Positions 21,737 to 35,037 of a stretch of 64,000 nt of DNA are shown in pieces. The notes below the pieces were generated by a model. The model was not told where the DNA came from. It made no database searches and saw nothing but the letters and a program-made list of their open reading frames with translations. The DNA is from Blastocystis sp. Blastoise (taxonomy: Eukaryota > Sar > Bigyra > Opalinata > Blastocystidae). Position 1 is the first letter of the stretch; every line of letters begins with the position of its first letter. The position numbers and the translations under genes are program-made. Location: contig JBBPEB010000015.1 in assembly GCA_039096225.1 (NCBI GenBank), positions 124,001 to 188,000 of the forward strand. Reading direction: 5' to 3'.

Positions 21737-22511
21737 ATAAACATAATAAACATATAGTAATATATATATATATATATTACTATATATACTTCTACTCCTT
21801 TGAATAAGCATTGAACCATTCCTTCGACTGTCTTCTTTAAATCATTAATAACTACATTACTATCATTTATACCCTATAAAACAATATTTATGAACATTAT
21901 AAAAATACAAAAATACAAAAAACAAAAAACAAAAAAAAATTATTTACAGGTAACAACTTGACAGCTTCCATTTGAGTGAAAACAGGGTAATGACGACTGT
22001 CGATAGTGTCTCTACGATATACATCCCCTGTGACAGTGAATGCATCATATCCTTTACTTAAAAACTCAACTTGATGAGCACTAGTATGAGGTCTTAATAT
22101 AGTATCTTTATTGATATAAAACGTATCATTAGAACTACGAGAAACATGATCTTTGGGAATTAACAAGGAATCAAAAGCTTGATATGTAGACACAATTGGT
22201 TTCAAACCATCAATGCATTGAAATTGAGTATCACTTAATCCTTTAAAGTAACTTTCAATGGATTTCTTTATGATATTCAAGGGATGAGAAGGTTGCATAT
22301 AATAATTCAATCCAATCTTTGATTCTATAGAAGGAGTCACATTGAACCACTCATCTTTCTGAATTCCTAAATAATTAATTCGTTTATAAAAAACTTTCAT
22401 ACCATCAAAAACTGAAAAACAACGAATTGAAGAACATCTCAAGATAGAAGACTTTATGTTTAGTATATTTCTTGACGTAGATTTGATTAAAAACATTATG
22501 AGGAAGACCAA
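20576..22511 (-). CDS. mitochondrial phenylalanyl-tRNA synthetase (monomeric)
   Basis: This enzyme charges mitochondrial tRNA-Phe. The N terminus ([15 protein letters not shown], with a second ATG at 22496) is basic and Ser-rich, as expected of a mitochondrial targeting peptide. The class II catalytic core follows. Motif 2 reads [14 protein letters not shown] (exon 22511 to about 21950), and motif 3 reads [16 protein letters not shown] (about 21310). The last exons carry a ferredoxin-fold anticodon-binding domain, including [15 protein letters not shown]. There are about eight exons with GTATAT/TATAG introns, several containing TA repeats. The fused anticodon-binding domain and single-chain layout match the mitochondrial form (FARS2/MSF1), not the cytosolic heterotetramer. 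It is divergent from the thiamine gene about 140 bp away. Confidence 0.93.
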
Positions 22512-22650
22512 AAAGACATTTAATAAAAAGACATTTTATTAAATTCAGAGCAATCAAGTTCAATTTCAGCTTTTTTTAGATTTTTCTATATCTGTGTGTC
22601 ATTTAATTCATGACAACTCATTTTTGTGTCTTTTATATATTGTTTTGTAG
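22512..22650. promoter_or_regulatory. short divergent intergenic region (PheRS / TenA-ThiD)
   Basis: Only about 140 bp separate the two start codons, so both promoters must overlap or share elements. A GTTTTGTAG directly before the plus-strand ATG looks like a 3' splice site, so a 5' UTR intron is possible. No known motif was recognised. Confidence 0.5.
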
Positions 22651-24629
22651 ATGATGAGTAAGAAAACATCTGAAATATTCTGGGAGAATACGACTGAAGA
22701 TGCATATGCTTCTTTGTAAGTAGATATTTGAAAACATTTTGATTATAATAGATATTGTCCTTACGTTGTCGGTTTAGCTGATGGTGACCTTCCTAACGGA
22801 GCATTCTTAGAATATTTACATCAAGATTATTTTTATTTAACGTATTTTGTTTCTCTAATGTCGTTTAAGTTTGATTAGTATTTACGAAAAAGCATATCGT
22901 AAAGCTGCTCAGATCTATAGAGATATGGGTAACGAAGAAATGGCTATTAAATTTGATGATTGGGCGAAAACAGCTATTTATGAGCGAGGAATTCATGAGA
23001 AACGAGCTGCTGATCGTGGAGTCACTTTAGATAATATCGTTCCTCTAAAAGCAACTGTGGACTACACAAATCTATTAACAGAAGCCTATACCTCTAGACC
23101 TCTATGTGATATCGTATCTGCTATTAATCCTTGTGGAAAACTGTATTTATTTTGAATATTATTTTTTTTTATAAATGTTTTTGTTAGAATTATATATGTA
23201 TTTATATTATTCAAATAGTAAATATAAATTGTCCATATTCATTTATATAATTTAATTAGATATATACATATATAGTTATTGGTTTGTTGCGTATTTTATG
23301 GTTCATGCTTATGAGGGTTGTAGTAAACATAATTATACCGAATGGATTGACACTTATGCATCCGATTGGATGACCGTATTTATATATTATTATGTTTATT
23401 ATTATTTATTATGTTTATTATTATTATTTATTATGTTTATTATGTATCTATATATATAGGAATTAGTTGAAGTATTAGATCGTATGCTTGATGAACTTCC
23501 TTGTGTATATATAAATATATATATAGTATTATTATACTTATTATTTGATCATTGATTACTCTCAATGATAGGATATTTATCATTATAATATAGGAAGATA
23601 TAGATTCTTTATATCATTACTACAGTGAGGCTATGCGTTTAGAATATGAGTTCTTTAATCAGCAAAGTGGGGTATCTCCTCTTTGGACGACTCAAGTTCT
23701 TCAAAATATATTCATCCATAAGAATGCTTTCTTTAATTATACTCTCAATGTATATTTATTATTTTCTTTATTATATTAGTGTTATTATATATATATGATT
23801 CAATGTAATAATATTTATATATTCAAATATAGAAAGAAGCCATGAATAGTTATAAAGAGAAAATTGAAGAGTATTTTTATATTATTATTATATATGTATA
23901 TAAATGTTATATATATAGTCTTTTAAAGAGTAAAGGTGTTGAAGAAGGTAAGCCTATTGAAGAGAGTGTATTCCAAGAAATCATGAAATCCATTCAAACT
24001 ATTCCTAATCCTTATACTCTTACTACTGTATGTATTTTTTATTTATTATTTATTTTTTTTATTATTTATTTTTTTTATTATTTATTTATATTATTTTTAT
24101 TTATTTTTTATTATTATTCTATATATATCTCTATAAATATATAATATAGGAGGAATATAAGGGTATATCTCGTTTCTTATCGATAGGTAAGGAGTATGCT
24201 CTTCATATTCAAGATGGAAGACAAGAAGAACAAGGTATATATATATATATATATATATTATTCATATTATATATATAGATAAATCCTTAAAGGATCGTAT
24301 ATATATTAGTGGTCCAAGTATTCCTGATATATTCGCGGGAATTGAGAGTGGAAGTGAGTTCCTTCTTTGGGTACGTCCTTCTGTAGAGGATCAGAAGATA
24401 ATGAAACAACTTGGATATACTGTTATATCTCTCTATAGATTAGTAGGAGGAAAAACACCTAAAGAATTGTATGCTTTATAGTATTATTATAATAAATATA
24501 TAATATATAATATATAATATATAATAATATATAGTGCTAAGAAGACGATTTATGTAGTAGAGAATTGGTATGAAATTGGATTTACATTTATTGGAGGTCA
24601 TTATTATTCCAAACAATCTGTATCTATAT

Positions 24630-24662
<33 letters not shown>

Positions 24663-25781
24663 TATCTTGATTATCTAGTATCCTTCTGTTCCCTCCGTTT
24701 GTATTGTGGCGGGAAGTGATTCTGGCGGTGGTGCAGGTATCCAAGTAGATCTTAAATCTTGTACGGCGATTGGTGTATTCAGTACAAATGTAATTGTTGC
24801 TTTAACTGCTCAAAATACTCAAGGTGTGAAAGATATTTATGTTCCTCCAATGTCCTTTATTGAAGAAGAATTCGATTGTGTTCTCAGCGATATAGGTACA
24901 GATGTGATGAAGACAGGGATGTTAGGAACAAAAGATGTGATTGATGTAGTATGTAATATGATCGATAAATATCATGTTACTAAAGTAGTAGTAGATCCTG
25001 TCATGATTGCTACGAGGTATATATATTATTATGGTATTATTGAATAGATATTATTTGATTACTTTATATTTTCATATGGATATATATCTATATATATATA
25101 TGTATATATAGTGGTGATAGTCTTTTAAAGGAAGATGCAGTGGATTCACTTAAAAAGAATCTTCTTCCTCGAGCTTATCTCATTACTCCTAATAAACCTG
25201 AAGTATATATATAGAAATATAGTATTCATTTTTATTTATCTTATATAATATATAATATATTATATATTATATAGGCTGAATTCTTATTAGGTCATCCCAT
25301 AAGCCATGATATAGAGGAGATGAAGAAAGCAGCGAAAGAACTGAGTTCTTTTGGATCCAAATGTGTACTTATTAAAGGAGGACATGTATTATATATATAT
25401 ATATTATATGTAATTCTATTCATTATAATCATAATTTCTCTAGAATAATGAGTTATTAGAAGCTATAGATGTTTTATATATATCATCAGAAGATCAATAT
25501 TATACTTATTCTTCTCCTTATATATATACTCGTAATACTCATGGAACTGGATGTACTTTAGCTTCGTCTATTTCTGCATATTTTGCACTTGGAAATACAA
25601 TTCAAAAGAGTGTTGAATTAGCAAAGCAGTATACAAAATATATTTTTGTTTTCAAAAATATATAATATATTATATATATAGATATATCAGTAATTGTTTG
25701 AAAGAAAGTCGTTATTTACATATTGGTAAAGGAAGACAAGGACCTGTCAATCATTGCTGGCAAACTAGACAATGGAAGTAA
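22651..25781 (+). CDS. fused thiamine enzyme: TenA - unknown segment - ThiD (HMP-P kinase)
   Basis: The reconstructed protein is about 690 residues over about 16 exons. Residues 1 to about 220 match TenA (thiaminase II / aminopyrimidine hydrolase), including [26 protein letters not shown] and the [10 protein letters not shown] region. From about 417 it matches ThiD, the hydroxymethylpyrimidine (phosphate) kinase: [17 protein letters not shown] (nucleotide and substrate site), [23 protein letters not shown] and [11 protein letters not shown] with its catalytic Cys. Between them lie about 200 residues (exons about 23690-24640) that I cannot assign; they include [16 protein letters not shown]. 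Together the enzymes would salvage and phosphorylate the pyrimidine moiety of thiamine. Yeast THI20-type proteins have the opposite order (ThiD then TenA), while plant TH2 pairs TenA with a HAD phosphatase. Start is the first of two adjacent ATGs; stop is TAA. Confidence 0.92.
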
Positions 25782-26298
25782 TATCATAGAATCATATTTC
25801 TATGTTATGAATATATTTTAATTATAAAAACTGTGTTTTGTTTGATTATTTCAAATGAATTTGAATATCTGTAATGGATTCATTTTATTCACAATTCAGT
25901 ACATATATAGATGTCTAAAAACGACACTGTTCAAGATAAATAATTTGTTTTACACTCCATTTCCACATTTAACTACTGTATTTGAAAAATATAACAATTC
26001 ACAAGTGAGTCCAATACTTAGTACGGCCATTTAGATAGAGTTATGCAAAAAGAATGCAAAAAATAATTCTTCAGAACTACATTCATTACTTATTGATACA
26101 TAAAAGCCACTCTATTCTTTATGTACATATATATCATGAAGCAAAGGGAATATAAAAAGTCACATCTATTCGCTATGCTTACAAAAAGTGAAGAAAACAA
26201 CAAAATTGAAATAACAGGTGAAAAGCAATAGATTTCCAAGATTAGATTGTATTTTTAATATATTTATAGAAATTAATTTGAAAAAGTACGTGAATATT
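25782..26298. other. intergenic region, no gene seen
   Basis: About 520 bp between two co-oriented genes. It must hold the 3' end of the thiamine gene and the promoter of the inhibitor-2 gene. No ORF, repeat or RNA gene is visible. Confidence 0.65.
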
Positions 26299-27141
26299 AT
26301 GAATACAACGGAACCAACTCCTATATTGAATAAAGAGAACCATAGAAAGCCAAGAAAACATGTTACTTGGGATGAAGTTACTATTCAAGAGCAAGATAAA
26401 GAGAGAGGAACAAGACAAAAGATAGATGAACCAGATACTCCATTTGTTTTTAATGCTCCTCGAATGGATGTTACAGATGAAACTCTTCCTAATGGTGAGA
26501 ATGATATAATGAGACGAACCTCTTTTAGTGAAGATAGTGATTGTACGTAGTTTTTAACTTTTTTTCTTATTTTATATTATTATTAATAAGAGATATTTGT
26601 GTGAATTTTTATATATATGTATTTATATAGTAAATAGTCCTTATTCTCCTTCTGATGAGTCAGACAACGTTCATAAAGAAGACAATAAAGAAGTATTCTT
26701 TAATTTAGTTGTTGTATGTTTTATAGTATTATTAAAAAATAATAAAGGTAAATTCATATTATATATAGAATGAGATTACAAAGAAAGTCGAACAAGAAAA
26801 AGATTTGTATTTATCTTTCATTATTCTTTAGACATTGATTAATATTTATAGAGAAGAGAAATCGAAACAACATGAAGAATTCTTAAGGAAACGAAAAGTA
26901 TTATATATATATATATTAGAGACTATATATACTTTACTGTTTTGATAATAAAGAGAATACTTTATATATATAAAATATTTCTTATTCTATTCTATAGGCT
27001 CATTATAATGAATATGTAACAATGAAACATTTTAAAGATGATCAAAAGAAAGAAGTGGAAAAAGAAGAAAATGAAGAAGCTAGTGACGAAAAGAATCAAA
27101 ATAAATCTGAAACGAATGTGGTTGAAAATCATAATGAATAA
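26299..27141 (+). CDS. protein phosphatase 1 inhibitor 2 (IPP-2/Glc8 family)
   Basis: IPP-2 proteins bind and regulate the PP1 catalytic subunit. The reconstructed protein is about 185 residues over five exons. The family's main motifs are present in order: an ILNKEN segment corresponding to the KGILK-type docking site, KHVTWDE (RVxF-like plus the conserved WDE), DKERGTRQKIDEPDTPF (family core KIDEPxTP) and the C-terminal RKRKAHYNEY helix corresponding to RKxHYNE. The tail is Glu/Lys-rich. I chose the ATG at 26299 because it directly precedes the conserved part; an upstream in-frame ATG at 26218 would add 27 hydrophobic residues unlike the family. Exon joins: after 26540 (GTACGTAG), then after about 26713, 26811 and 26898. 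Stop is TAA. Confidence 0.9.
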
Positions 27142-27417
27142 AAAATACATCCATTTCTTACTATTATTATTCTATACAGTATATTTATATTATTTGTTTA
27201 TATTGTTGCTATATATTTAAGTTGATATCATTCATTGTTTTGTATATATCTTAATTTATAAATGGTAATAAAAGAAGTGAAATATGTATTTTAAATAGTA
27301 AATAACAAACAAACAAAAAATCCAAACAAAACAAAGCCATATTTCAATATTAACACAGATAAAACATAAAAATTGAAAAACATAAAAATAATAATAAGTT
27401 CTAATAAATACATATTC

Positions 27418-28069
27418 TTAATGTTTAGTATTAGATAGAAAAGTATTTAAGCCTGGAACAGGTGTTTTAATTAAATGGAAATCATATTCTGCTGTTAATA
27501 ATGTTTGGCATAATCTTGGATTCATAGATAATACAATAAATGCTTGATAAGGATTCTTTTGAGCAAGATCTTTCATCTTTAAAAGTAATGTATGTACTTC
27601 ATTTTGAGGAAGTTTAAGTATATATTGATCTGAATTAAATAAATTTTTTGTTTCCAAAAGAAGTGGACAAATCTCAACAGGAACACCGTTCTTTGAATAC
27701 ATACGTTTACGTTTTAAAGCATCATTAGCACTTGCAGTATTTATGTATTCACAAAATCCATATCCAAAGCAAATAGATGTCTCAGGATCTTTTGCAATTC
27801 TACAAAATAAATACAAATGAAATAAAACAAATTTAATTAAATGAATTTATTTAGATTGCACGAAATATATATAAATTATTCATTGCATACTTTATTTTAG
27901 AGATTTGTCCAGATTCAGACAATACTTGAATAACATCTTGCTCATCATATTCTTTATCAACCCCTTGAACTATATTAAAATGTAGTCGAAGTAATAATAC
28001 AATAAACTCTATATGAAAATAAGAATAAAATATACAATAAACAGTCCTATCAGGGTTGAAGTTACTCAT
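27418..28069 (-). CDS. minimal CstF-64-like protein: RRM plus hinge domain
   Basis: CstF-64 (Rna15 in yeast) binds the GU/U-rich downstream element during pre-mRNA 3'-end formation, and its hinge binds CstF-77. Three exons give about 165 residues. The RRM begins RTVYFQGVDKEYDEQDV; its RNP1 motif is CFGYGFCEY, very close to the GYGFCEY typical of CstF-64. A hinge-like domain follows, with VHTLLLKMKDLAQKNPYQAF and NPRLCQTLLTAEYD. The Pro/Gly-rich region and C-terminal helical domain of animal CstF-64 are absent, so this is a short form. Introns: GTATATTTT...ATATAG after TVY and GTATGC...TTGTAG after SKIK. Start is the ATG at 28069, stop TAA. Confidence 0.82.
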
Positions 28070-28754
28070 AATTCTATAGAATGTGAATTAGCGATAATGA
28101 AATATATAGATCATCATTTACTTTTTAACTTGGGAATAAAATTGTTATATATATATAGATATTAATGGTAATACAAACCAATATTCAATTGTTAGTATTT
28201 TCGTGATTTCTTTATATTTTTTAGTTAAAAAATACTGTTTTCCATTGGTTATAAAAAATACGTTTTTCTTTTTTTGTTATTGCTTTTAATAAACATATAT
28301 TTTTAAAATTTATTGCTAATAAGAAGAGATTAGGATGAAAGGATTCTGAAAAAATAATAAAACATAAATTACATTTAGAAAAATGGATTTTTGAAATCAT
28401 TGATATACTTGAAAATGAGTTATGTTGATTCTGAATGAAGGAGAACTAATGAACAAAACGAATAACAATGAATAAATATAACAAAACAAAACAATTATTA
28501 AAAGAATATATAAAAAGTGTATTCACAAGCGAATACAAAAAGAAAAGTCCCAAGAGAAGATAGTGAAACTGAAAAGAAGAGAAAAAAAAGAAAAACGAAT
28601 ATTATGTTAAAAAAATAAATAATATGAAGAAGAAGAGAGCACCTATAAAACTATATGTATATTTCAGAAGAGTCTAGAAATGATTATAAAAAATATATAT
28701 GTATAGAAGAAAAATAATAGTGTTTAGCATGAAAAATTGTATATATTATTTGAA
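28070..28754. other. intergenic region, no gene seen
   Basis: About 685 bp between the 5' end of the CstF-64-like gene and the 3' end of the PPR gene, both on the minus strand. It is AT-rich with A-runs. No coding exon, RNA gene or repeat array was recognised. Confidence 0.6.
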
Positions 28755-30466
28755 TTAATTATTTTCTGTATCTTCAAGATTATTCGTATCATTTTCTTCA
28801 TTGATAGCTAGTCCTTCTTCGATGTTTTGTTCATATTCTTTAGTATTTTCATCACCTACAGTCTTAAGAGACTTTTTCCCGTGGTTATTCATGAGGAATG
28901 TCACTTGTTCTTTTGGTATTTCAGGCATTTTCAGGATTTCTTTAAGAATATCATTATCTGTGTCATTTTGGCAAAAAACTTTATTTGTATACATCATTTC
29001 AATATATTCTTTGACTTTTGGACTATTTTTAAGATGATAATAACTAGATAGCATATTATAACCGATTCCAGGATAATATTTATACTAGAGAATAGAGAAA
29101 AGTAGAAATATTTATAACTATACAATCTAATTAATAATATATAGAATCTAATTAATAATATATAGAATCTAATTAATTAAAAAAAGAATAGAAAAGTGAG
29201 TATGTTATAAATGAATATTTGTGAATATATATATATATCTATATCTATATACATTGTTGGCATATTGACCAATGAAAACAATATTGTCTTCAAAATTGTG
29301 TGAATCGCATAAAATATCGGAATAAACACGTGCCATGACATAATCCCATGTGACATGATTTTGTTCAATTCTCTATATGAATGAAAATATAATAAAAATA
29401 AATTAATTTTAAATTACTGTAATTTATAAATAGAATTATAAATAGAAATAAATATTAGTTGTATGATATATATATATATATATATATACTTCATATAATT
29501 TTTTGGCCATATTAAAATTATGATCTTGTCTGCATCCATTAAGTAAAGTGGTATATATATATTTATTATAGGAGAACGATTGACCTTCTAAAGCTTTAAG
29601 AAGTTTAAAGCCATCATCTATTTTATGTATATTAACAAAGGCCATCATGATCACATTAATAGCATGAGGATTCTTATATCCCTTATTTAATAATGTACGT
29701 GCATATATCTATATATATATATGTTTATATTAATAAACAGAAGAGTAGATAAATGCACAAATATGTGAATAAAAATATATATTATTTAAAAATATACTAT
29801 ATTAAAAAAAAATAAATAAATAGAATATAAAACTTATATACGAATGCTTTATTATAATCTTCTTTCTTCAAATAGAAATATAATATATTTAATAATATTT
29901 GTTGTTCATATTTCTTGTCATATTTAGATGTCGTAATAATATGTATCAACTCTTCTCCTTTGGTCCAATTCTGTATATATCGATAACATCCTAACATAGT
30001 AATAGATAAACCCATAGATTTATTCACTTTATAATAATCTACCTATAGAATATATTATATAGACAATATGTATATATAAATAATATAATCTTAAAAGCAG
30101 TATAATCATAATATATAGAATAATATATAGAATAATATATAGTAAATAATAAATATTGTTATTCATATAATAACTATAGAATAACTCTTGAATAAGAAAT
30201 ATTAGTATTATGAATAATCTTATAAGTATTCTATGGACATACATCTTCAAGAATAGGGACCATTTCTACTCCTTTTCCTCCTTTCAAACAAATCTTTAAG
30301 GCTTGATTTAACACATATTCATTAATAGGACACTTGTGCTGCTTAGAGCTTGTATACATATGAATCGCTTTCTCATACTCTTTATTTGTAAGACATAAAC
30401 GCATGTATATAGCTAGAGAAGACGGATTCTGCAAATAACCATCTTTTGTTATTATATCCATAATCT

Positions 30467-30506
<40 letters not shown>

Positions 30507-32141
30507 GAAATCATTCTTCATTAACTGATAGTATTATTGATTATATAGAAATATAATATTAAAATAAAATAAAATAAAATAAAATAAAATAAAATTAATA
30601 AAATAAAATAAAATAAAATTAATAAAATAAAATAAATAAAATAAAATAAATAAAATAAAAATAAAACTACTCTATATACATTAACATGTAAATCTTCTGT
30701 TGAGGATGTTAGGGCACGTAGACACACACTATTGACAGGAGAACTCATTTTAAAATGATCTCTTTCTAAGTCTTTATATATATCCCAAATATATTTATTG
30801 CCCTTATTCTTAGAAGCTGCAAATAACATCATTAATTTATATGGATATAAATATTTTAAGCCAAGTTCTCTATAGGCTTGATAGACATCTGTCGCCAGAT
30901 CAAAATCATCATTCTTCTTTGCTAACGCAAGTAAATTACATGCCGTTTGAGAGAAGATTCGAATACGATTCTTTTTCATAAGATAATAATAACGCTTAGC
31001 CTCATCAAAACTACTTTTATTTATATATATACTACATATATTATTCAAAGCAATATCATTTGTACACTAAAAGTAATATAGAATTATATATAGAATTATT
31101 ATAATATAAAGATTACATATATTATATATTATATAAATACTCACAACTAATATCAATATAAAATAGAAGATAATATATATGGAATATAATTATACATAGA
31201 ATAATACAATATCTAGAATAATAATAATAATATATATATACAATTTGATTATCTGTATATAATTTGAGTATTTCTTCTTCTCTTCCTTGGCTAACAAGGT
31301 ATAATATACGCGCAGATATGATGAAGGAATCTTCAGAGACTTGTAACTCTTGCATCTTCTTTATAACATCTTCATATAGAGATTTATCTTCTATATATTT
31401 ACACCCTGTTATTAAATGACAATATGTATGAGGATTTATTATAGGGCAACTCTATATATATATTGAATTAACTAGAGTATTACAACTACTAACAATAGAT
31501 GAATATAAATATATATAAATAATAATAATAGTAATAATAATAATAATAATAAACAATAATAAATAAATATAAGAATAACAGAATTAAAATAATCTATTAC
31601 ATACAAGTGTATATCGAATTAAATTTTCAATAGCACGAAAAGTAATATTATTTTTAGGAAATGATATTAACGTAGAATAAGAGGCAACAGGAAAAGATAT
31701 TTGTAATTTGATAATCGTCGAAACAAAGGAATTCACATGATCAGAACCAAGATTCTTTAAATCAAGAAGTGTAGGAGTAACTAAATCACGAACTGTCATA
31801 TTGAAATGCTTATTAAGCGAATAATGAACAATCTTATTAGAGTTACTCATCTTCAATGTACTATAATGCTTTGATAACGTTAACAACAACGAGTCATCAA
31901 TTCTACCAGAATTACGTTCATATTTACCTAATACATAACAAGCATCTGCTATATCATTTCTCTTTTTTATTGAATCAAGAGCTACTTTGCATTCTTTTAA
32001 AGTTATACCTTCATTTTTATCTATCTTTGACACCAATTGGTTTAACTCTTTCGAAAAGTACCTTTGGAAGAATGACATTGAGCTTGTTTTGCTAATAGAC
32101 GAAACAGAATTCATCTTAAGTACTCGGACACTATTAAACAT
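28755..32141 (-). CDS. pentatricopeptide repeat (PPR) protein, probably mitochondrial
   Basis: PPR proteins bind organellar RNA to control its stability, processing or translation. The N terminus (MFNSVRVLKMNSVSSISK, continuing SFFQRYFSKELN) is basic and Ser-rich, like a mitochondrial presequence. About nine exons then encode repeated helix-turn-helix units of about 35 residues. Examples are ALNNICSIYINKSSFDEAKR (about 31040), LAIYMRLCLTNKEYEKAIHM (about 30410), INVIMMAFVNIHKIDDGFKL (about 29640) and YIYTTLLNGCRQDHNFNMAK (about 29550). The C-terminal exon (29054-28755) ends in an acidic Asn/Glu-rich tail and TAA. No DYW or SMR domain is visible. Its target RNA cannot be told from sequence. 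It is divergent from the MPP beta gene, consistent with a mitochondrial role. Confidence 0.85.
30560..30662. repeat. (AAAAT)n pentanucleotide repeat in a PPR-gene intron
   Basis: AAAAT/AAAATAAAT units fill the intron between two PPR exons. Confidence 0.85.
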
Positions 32142-32847
32142 GATTTTGTTATCTACTCTAATGACTCAATTAAAGTAAATACGATAAAACCGTTTTTCTG
32201 AATAGTTTATTGTTCTGGTACTTGTTTTTTTCTTTTTCTCATGTTTATTCATATTTTCATTTTTTTGAACTATTTCCTTTCTAGATATAAATGTCTCAAT
32301 CGTGATTATGCGTGATACTGTATTTTAAGAACTAATATATATAAAAAAAGAATTTTAATACAGATTAATCATTATGTTGTTGTTGATTTTCAACAAAAAC
32401 TTCTTTTTTTCTCATAAAAAAATTGATATGAATAGCATTATAATATAGTCACAAAAACAAATAAATAGAAAAACATATGCTCTTCTTGTTTTCCTTGAGA
32501 TTATCGAATAATCTTATTATAACTCTAGTATATATGATATATAGACACACCCTAAGTCTTACATAACCTATCATACTGTATCAACCTATTTAATGATAAA
32601 TATGAAACAAATAATCACAAAATGTTCTTCTCTATTTCATATTTTGATTTGTCTGATAAAAATAGTATATATCAACATAGCACAAATGATATGAATTCGT
32701 TTTTTAAAGAAAACTATCTTGACATATGCTGACAAAAAGTCTAAGTTGACAATAACATGAAAACAAACAAACAATTCCCTCAATTTTCTACTTTTCCAGG
32801 AATTGTTTTGGAATTTTCTTATTTTTTTCATTTTGATAATAATTAGA
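32142..32847. promoter_or_regulatory. divergent intergenic region (PPR / MPP beta)
   Basis: About 700 bp separate the start codons of two probable mitochondrial-protein genes transcribed away from each other. No coding sequence is visible. It must contain both promoters, and shared control is possible. No known element was recognised. Confidence 0.55.
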
Positions 32848-33873
32848 ATGCAACGATTAAACAAGCTTATAAAACCAGAATTATTGAAGAGCCTTAATCA
32901 ATCACAATTAAGAACTTTATCTTCAACTAATTTCCCTTCATATATTACGGAAGCACCCTTAACAGAAGTATCTACGCTAAGCAATGGCATTAGAATTGCT
33001 ACAGAAGCTGGATTTGGTAGATCATCATCTGTAGCTTTAGGTATTGATGTAGGCAGTCGATTTGAAAATCCTGCTTCGAATGGAGTTGCTCATTATTTAG
33101 AACATTTATCATTCAAAGGTACTCAGAGACGTTCAAAAAATCAATTAGAAAAGATCATCGAAGATAAAGGATCTGTTTTGAATGCCTATACATCTCGTGA
33201 TATGACTGCTTATTATCTTCAATGCTTTAAAGATGATGTACCTTTCGCTGTTGATTTTATTTCTGATCTTATATTTCACTCCAAGTATATATTATTTTTA
33301 TAGTAAGATTTATGTTTTTTTTTGTATTTATTTAAATATGCTTTGTTATATGTATATATATTGTTATATATATATATTGTTATATATATATATATATATT
33401 GGTATATATATTCTGTTATATATCTATAGATACCCATTAGAAGCTGTAGAAGAAGAGCGTCATGTAATTATTAGTGAATATAATTATATTTTTGAAAATA
33501 AATATGAGTTCTTATTTGATTTATTGCATTCCGTTGCTTTTCCCGCCAATGGCCTCGGATTACCCACTTTAGGACCTCTTGATAATATTAAGAAGTATAT
33601 ATATATATATATATGTAGTTGAGATATATTATTTTTATTATAATTGTTCTATAATATATCCCCAAAAGCATTATTCTTATTTCTATTCTTGTCTTTTATA
33701 AGTATATTTCTTTATATATATATTTCTTCATCTATTTTTTAAAATCTATTTCTTCATCTATTTCTTTATCAATCTTTAGGATTACACGTGACGATATCGT
33801 ACGATTCGTACATTCTTATTATACCGGCAGCCGATTAGTTTTGGCGGGAGCAGGAGGCATTCAACATGATGAA

Positions 33874-33910
<37 letters not shown>

Positions 33911-34248
33911 CTATTTGATACGTGATATATTTGAGATAAAAATACTATATATATATATAGCTTGTAGAATTAGGTGAGAAATATTTGAAGGATGTTGCCG
34001 CTACTCCTGAGCCCGCGTTTATTCCCCCGCCAGCTAAATTTATGCCTGGCTATACCAAATATATGGATGAGGAGTATCCAATAGCCAATGAGGTAATTGT
34101 GTTCGAGAGCTGCGGATGGAATAATCCTGATTCATTCACATTTATGATTCTTTATGTATATATATATATAATGATATTAGAATGTTCATAATAATAATCA
34201 ATATAATAATAATAATAATCGATATAATAATAATAATAATAATAATCA

Positions 34249-34282
<34 letters not shown>

Positions 34283-34565
34283 CTATAGGCAATGTTAGGT
34301 CAATATGACTCGACATCCCTTATGACGGAGACAAATACTCCTTTAACGCGGGAAATAGCCCGCCAAAAGTTGTGTACTTCTCTCTCTACTGTGAATATTG
34401 CGTATAGAGAAACAGGACTCTTTGGAGCGTATATATATATATATATAATAATAATCATATGTTTATAAGTTTATTTTTATACTATTTATTTGCTATTAAT
34501 ATATATATATAGTTACTTTGAATGTTTACCTGAAACAATTGATAGTGCTACTGAATGTGTTATGA

Positions 34566-34609
<44 letters not shown>

Positions 34610-35037
34610 CACTTATCTGTTTATAGTCGTTTAAATCCCTCAAGGAGAACATAACGGAAGAAGATGTTGAGACCGCCAAACAAAGATTTATATTCTCATC
34701 GTTTGTATCAATGGATACTTCTATGAAGAAAGTAGAAGATATTTGTAGACAAGTATATATATATATATATATAATTTATTATTTATAATACTATATCTCG
34801 TTTCTATATATATTATTATTAATATTGATCTTATTCTTTATATATATATAGTTAATTGTTTACGGTCGTCGTCTCACACCTGCTGAAATCATCGCACGTG
34901 TCAATTTCATAACGGTCGATAGTGTACGTGATTTGATTGATCGATATATCTTAAATAAACCAGTAGCTGTTGCCGCTTATGGTCCTGTACAGAAATTACA
35001 AAATAAAGAATGGTTTGATAACTTTTATAAACATTAA
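32848..35037 (+). CDS. mitochondrial processing peptidase beta subunit
   Basis: MPP beta is the zinc protease that removes presequences from imported mitochondrial proteins, working with MPP alpha. Start is ATG at 32848, followed by a basic presequence. The M16 inverted zinc motif HYLEH is at residues 82-86 and the third ligand Glu lies 76 residues later (VIISEYN), matching the spacing of the yeast enzyme as I know it. Other family hallmarks are LSFKGTQRRS, LNAYTSRDMTAYY and LGPLDNIKKI. The remaining exons cover the M16 C-terminal half, ending TPAEIIARVNFITV and VAVAAYGPVQ. An intact HxxEH supports the catalytic beta subunit over the alpha subunit, though in some lineages one protein also serves as complex III core 1. 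About nine exons; stop TAA. Confidence 0.93.
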
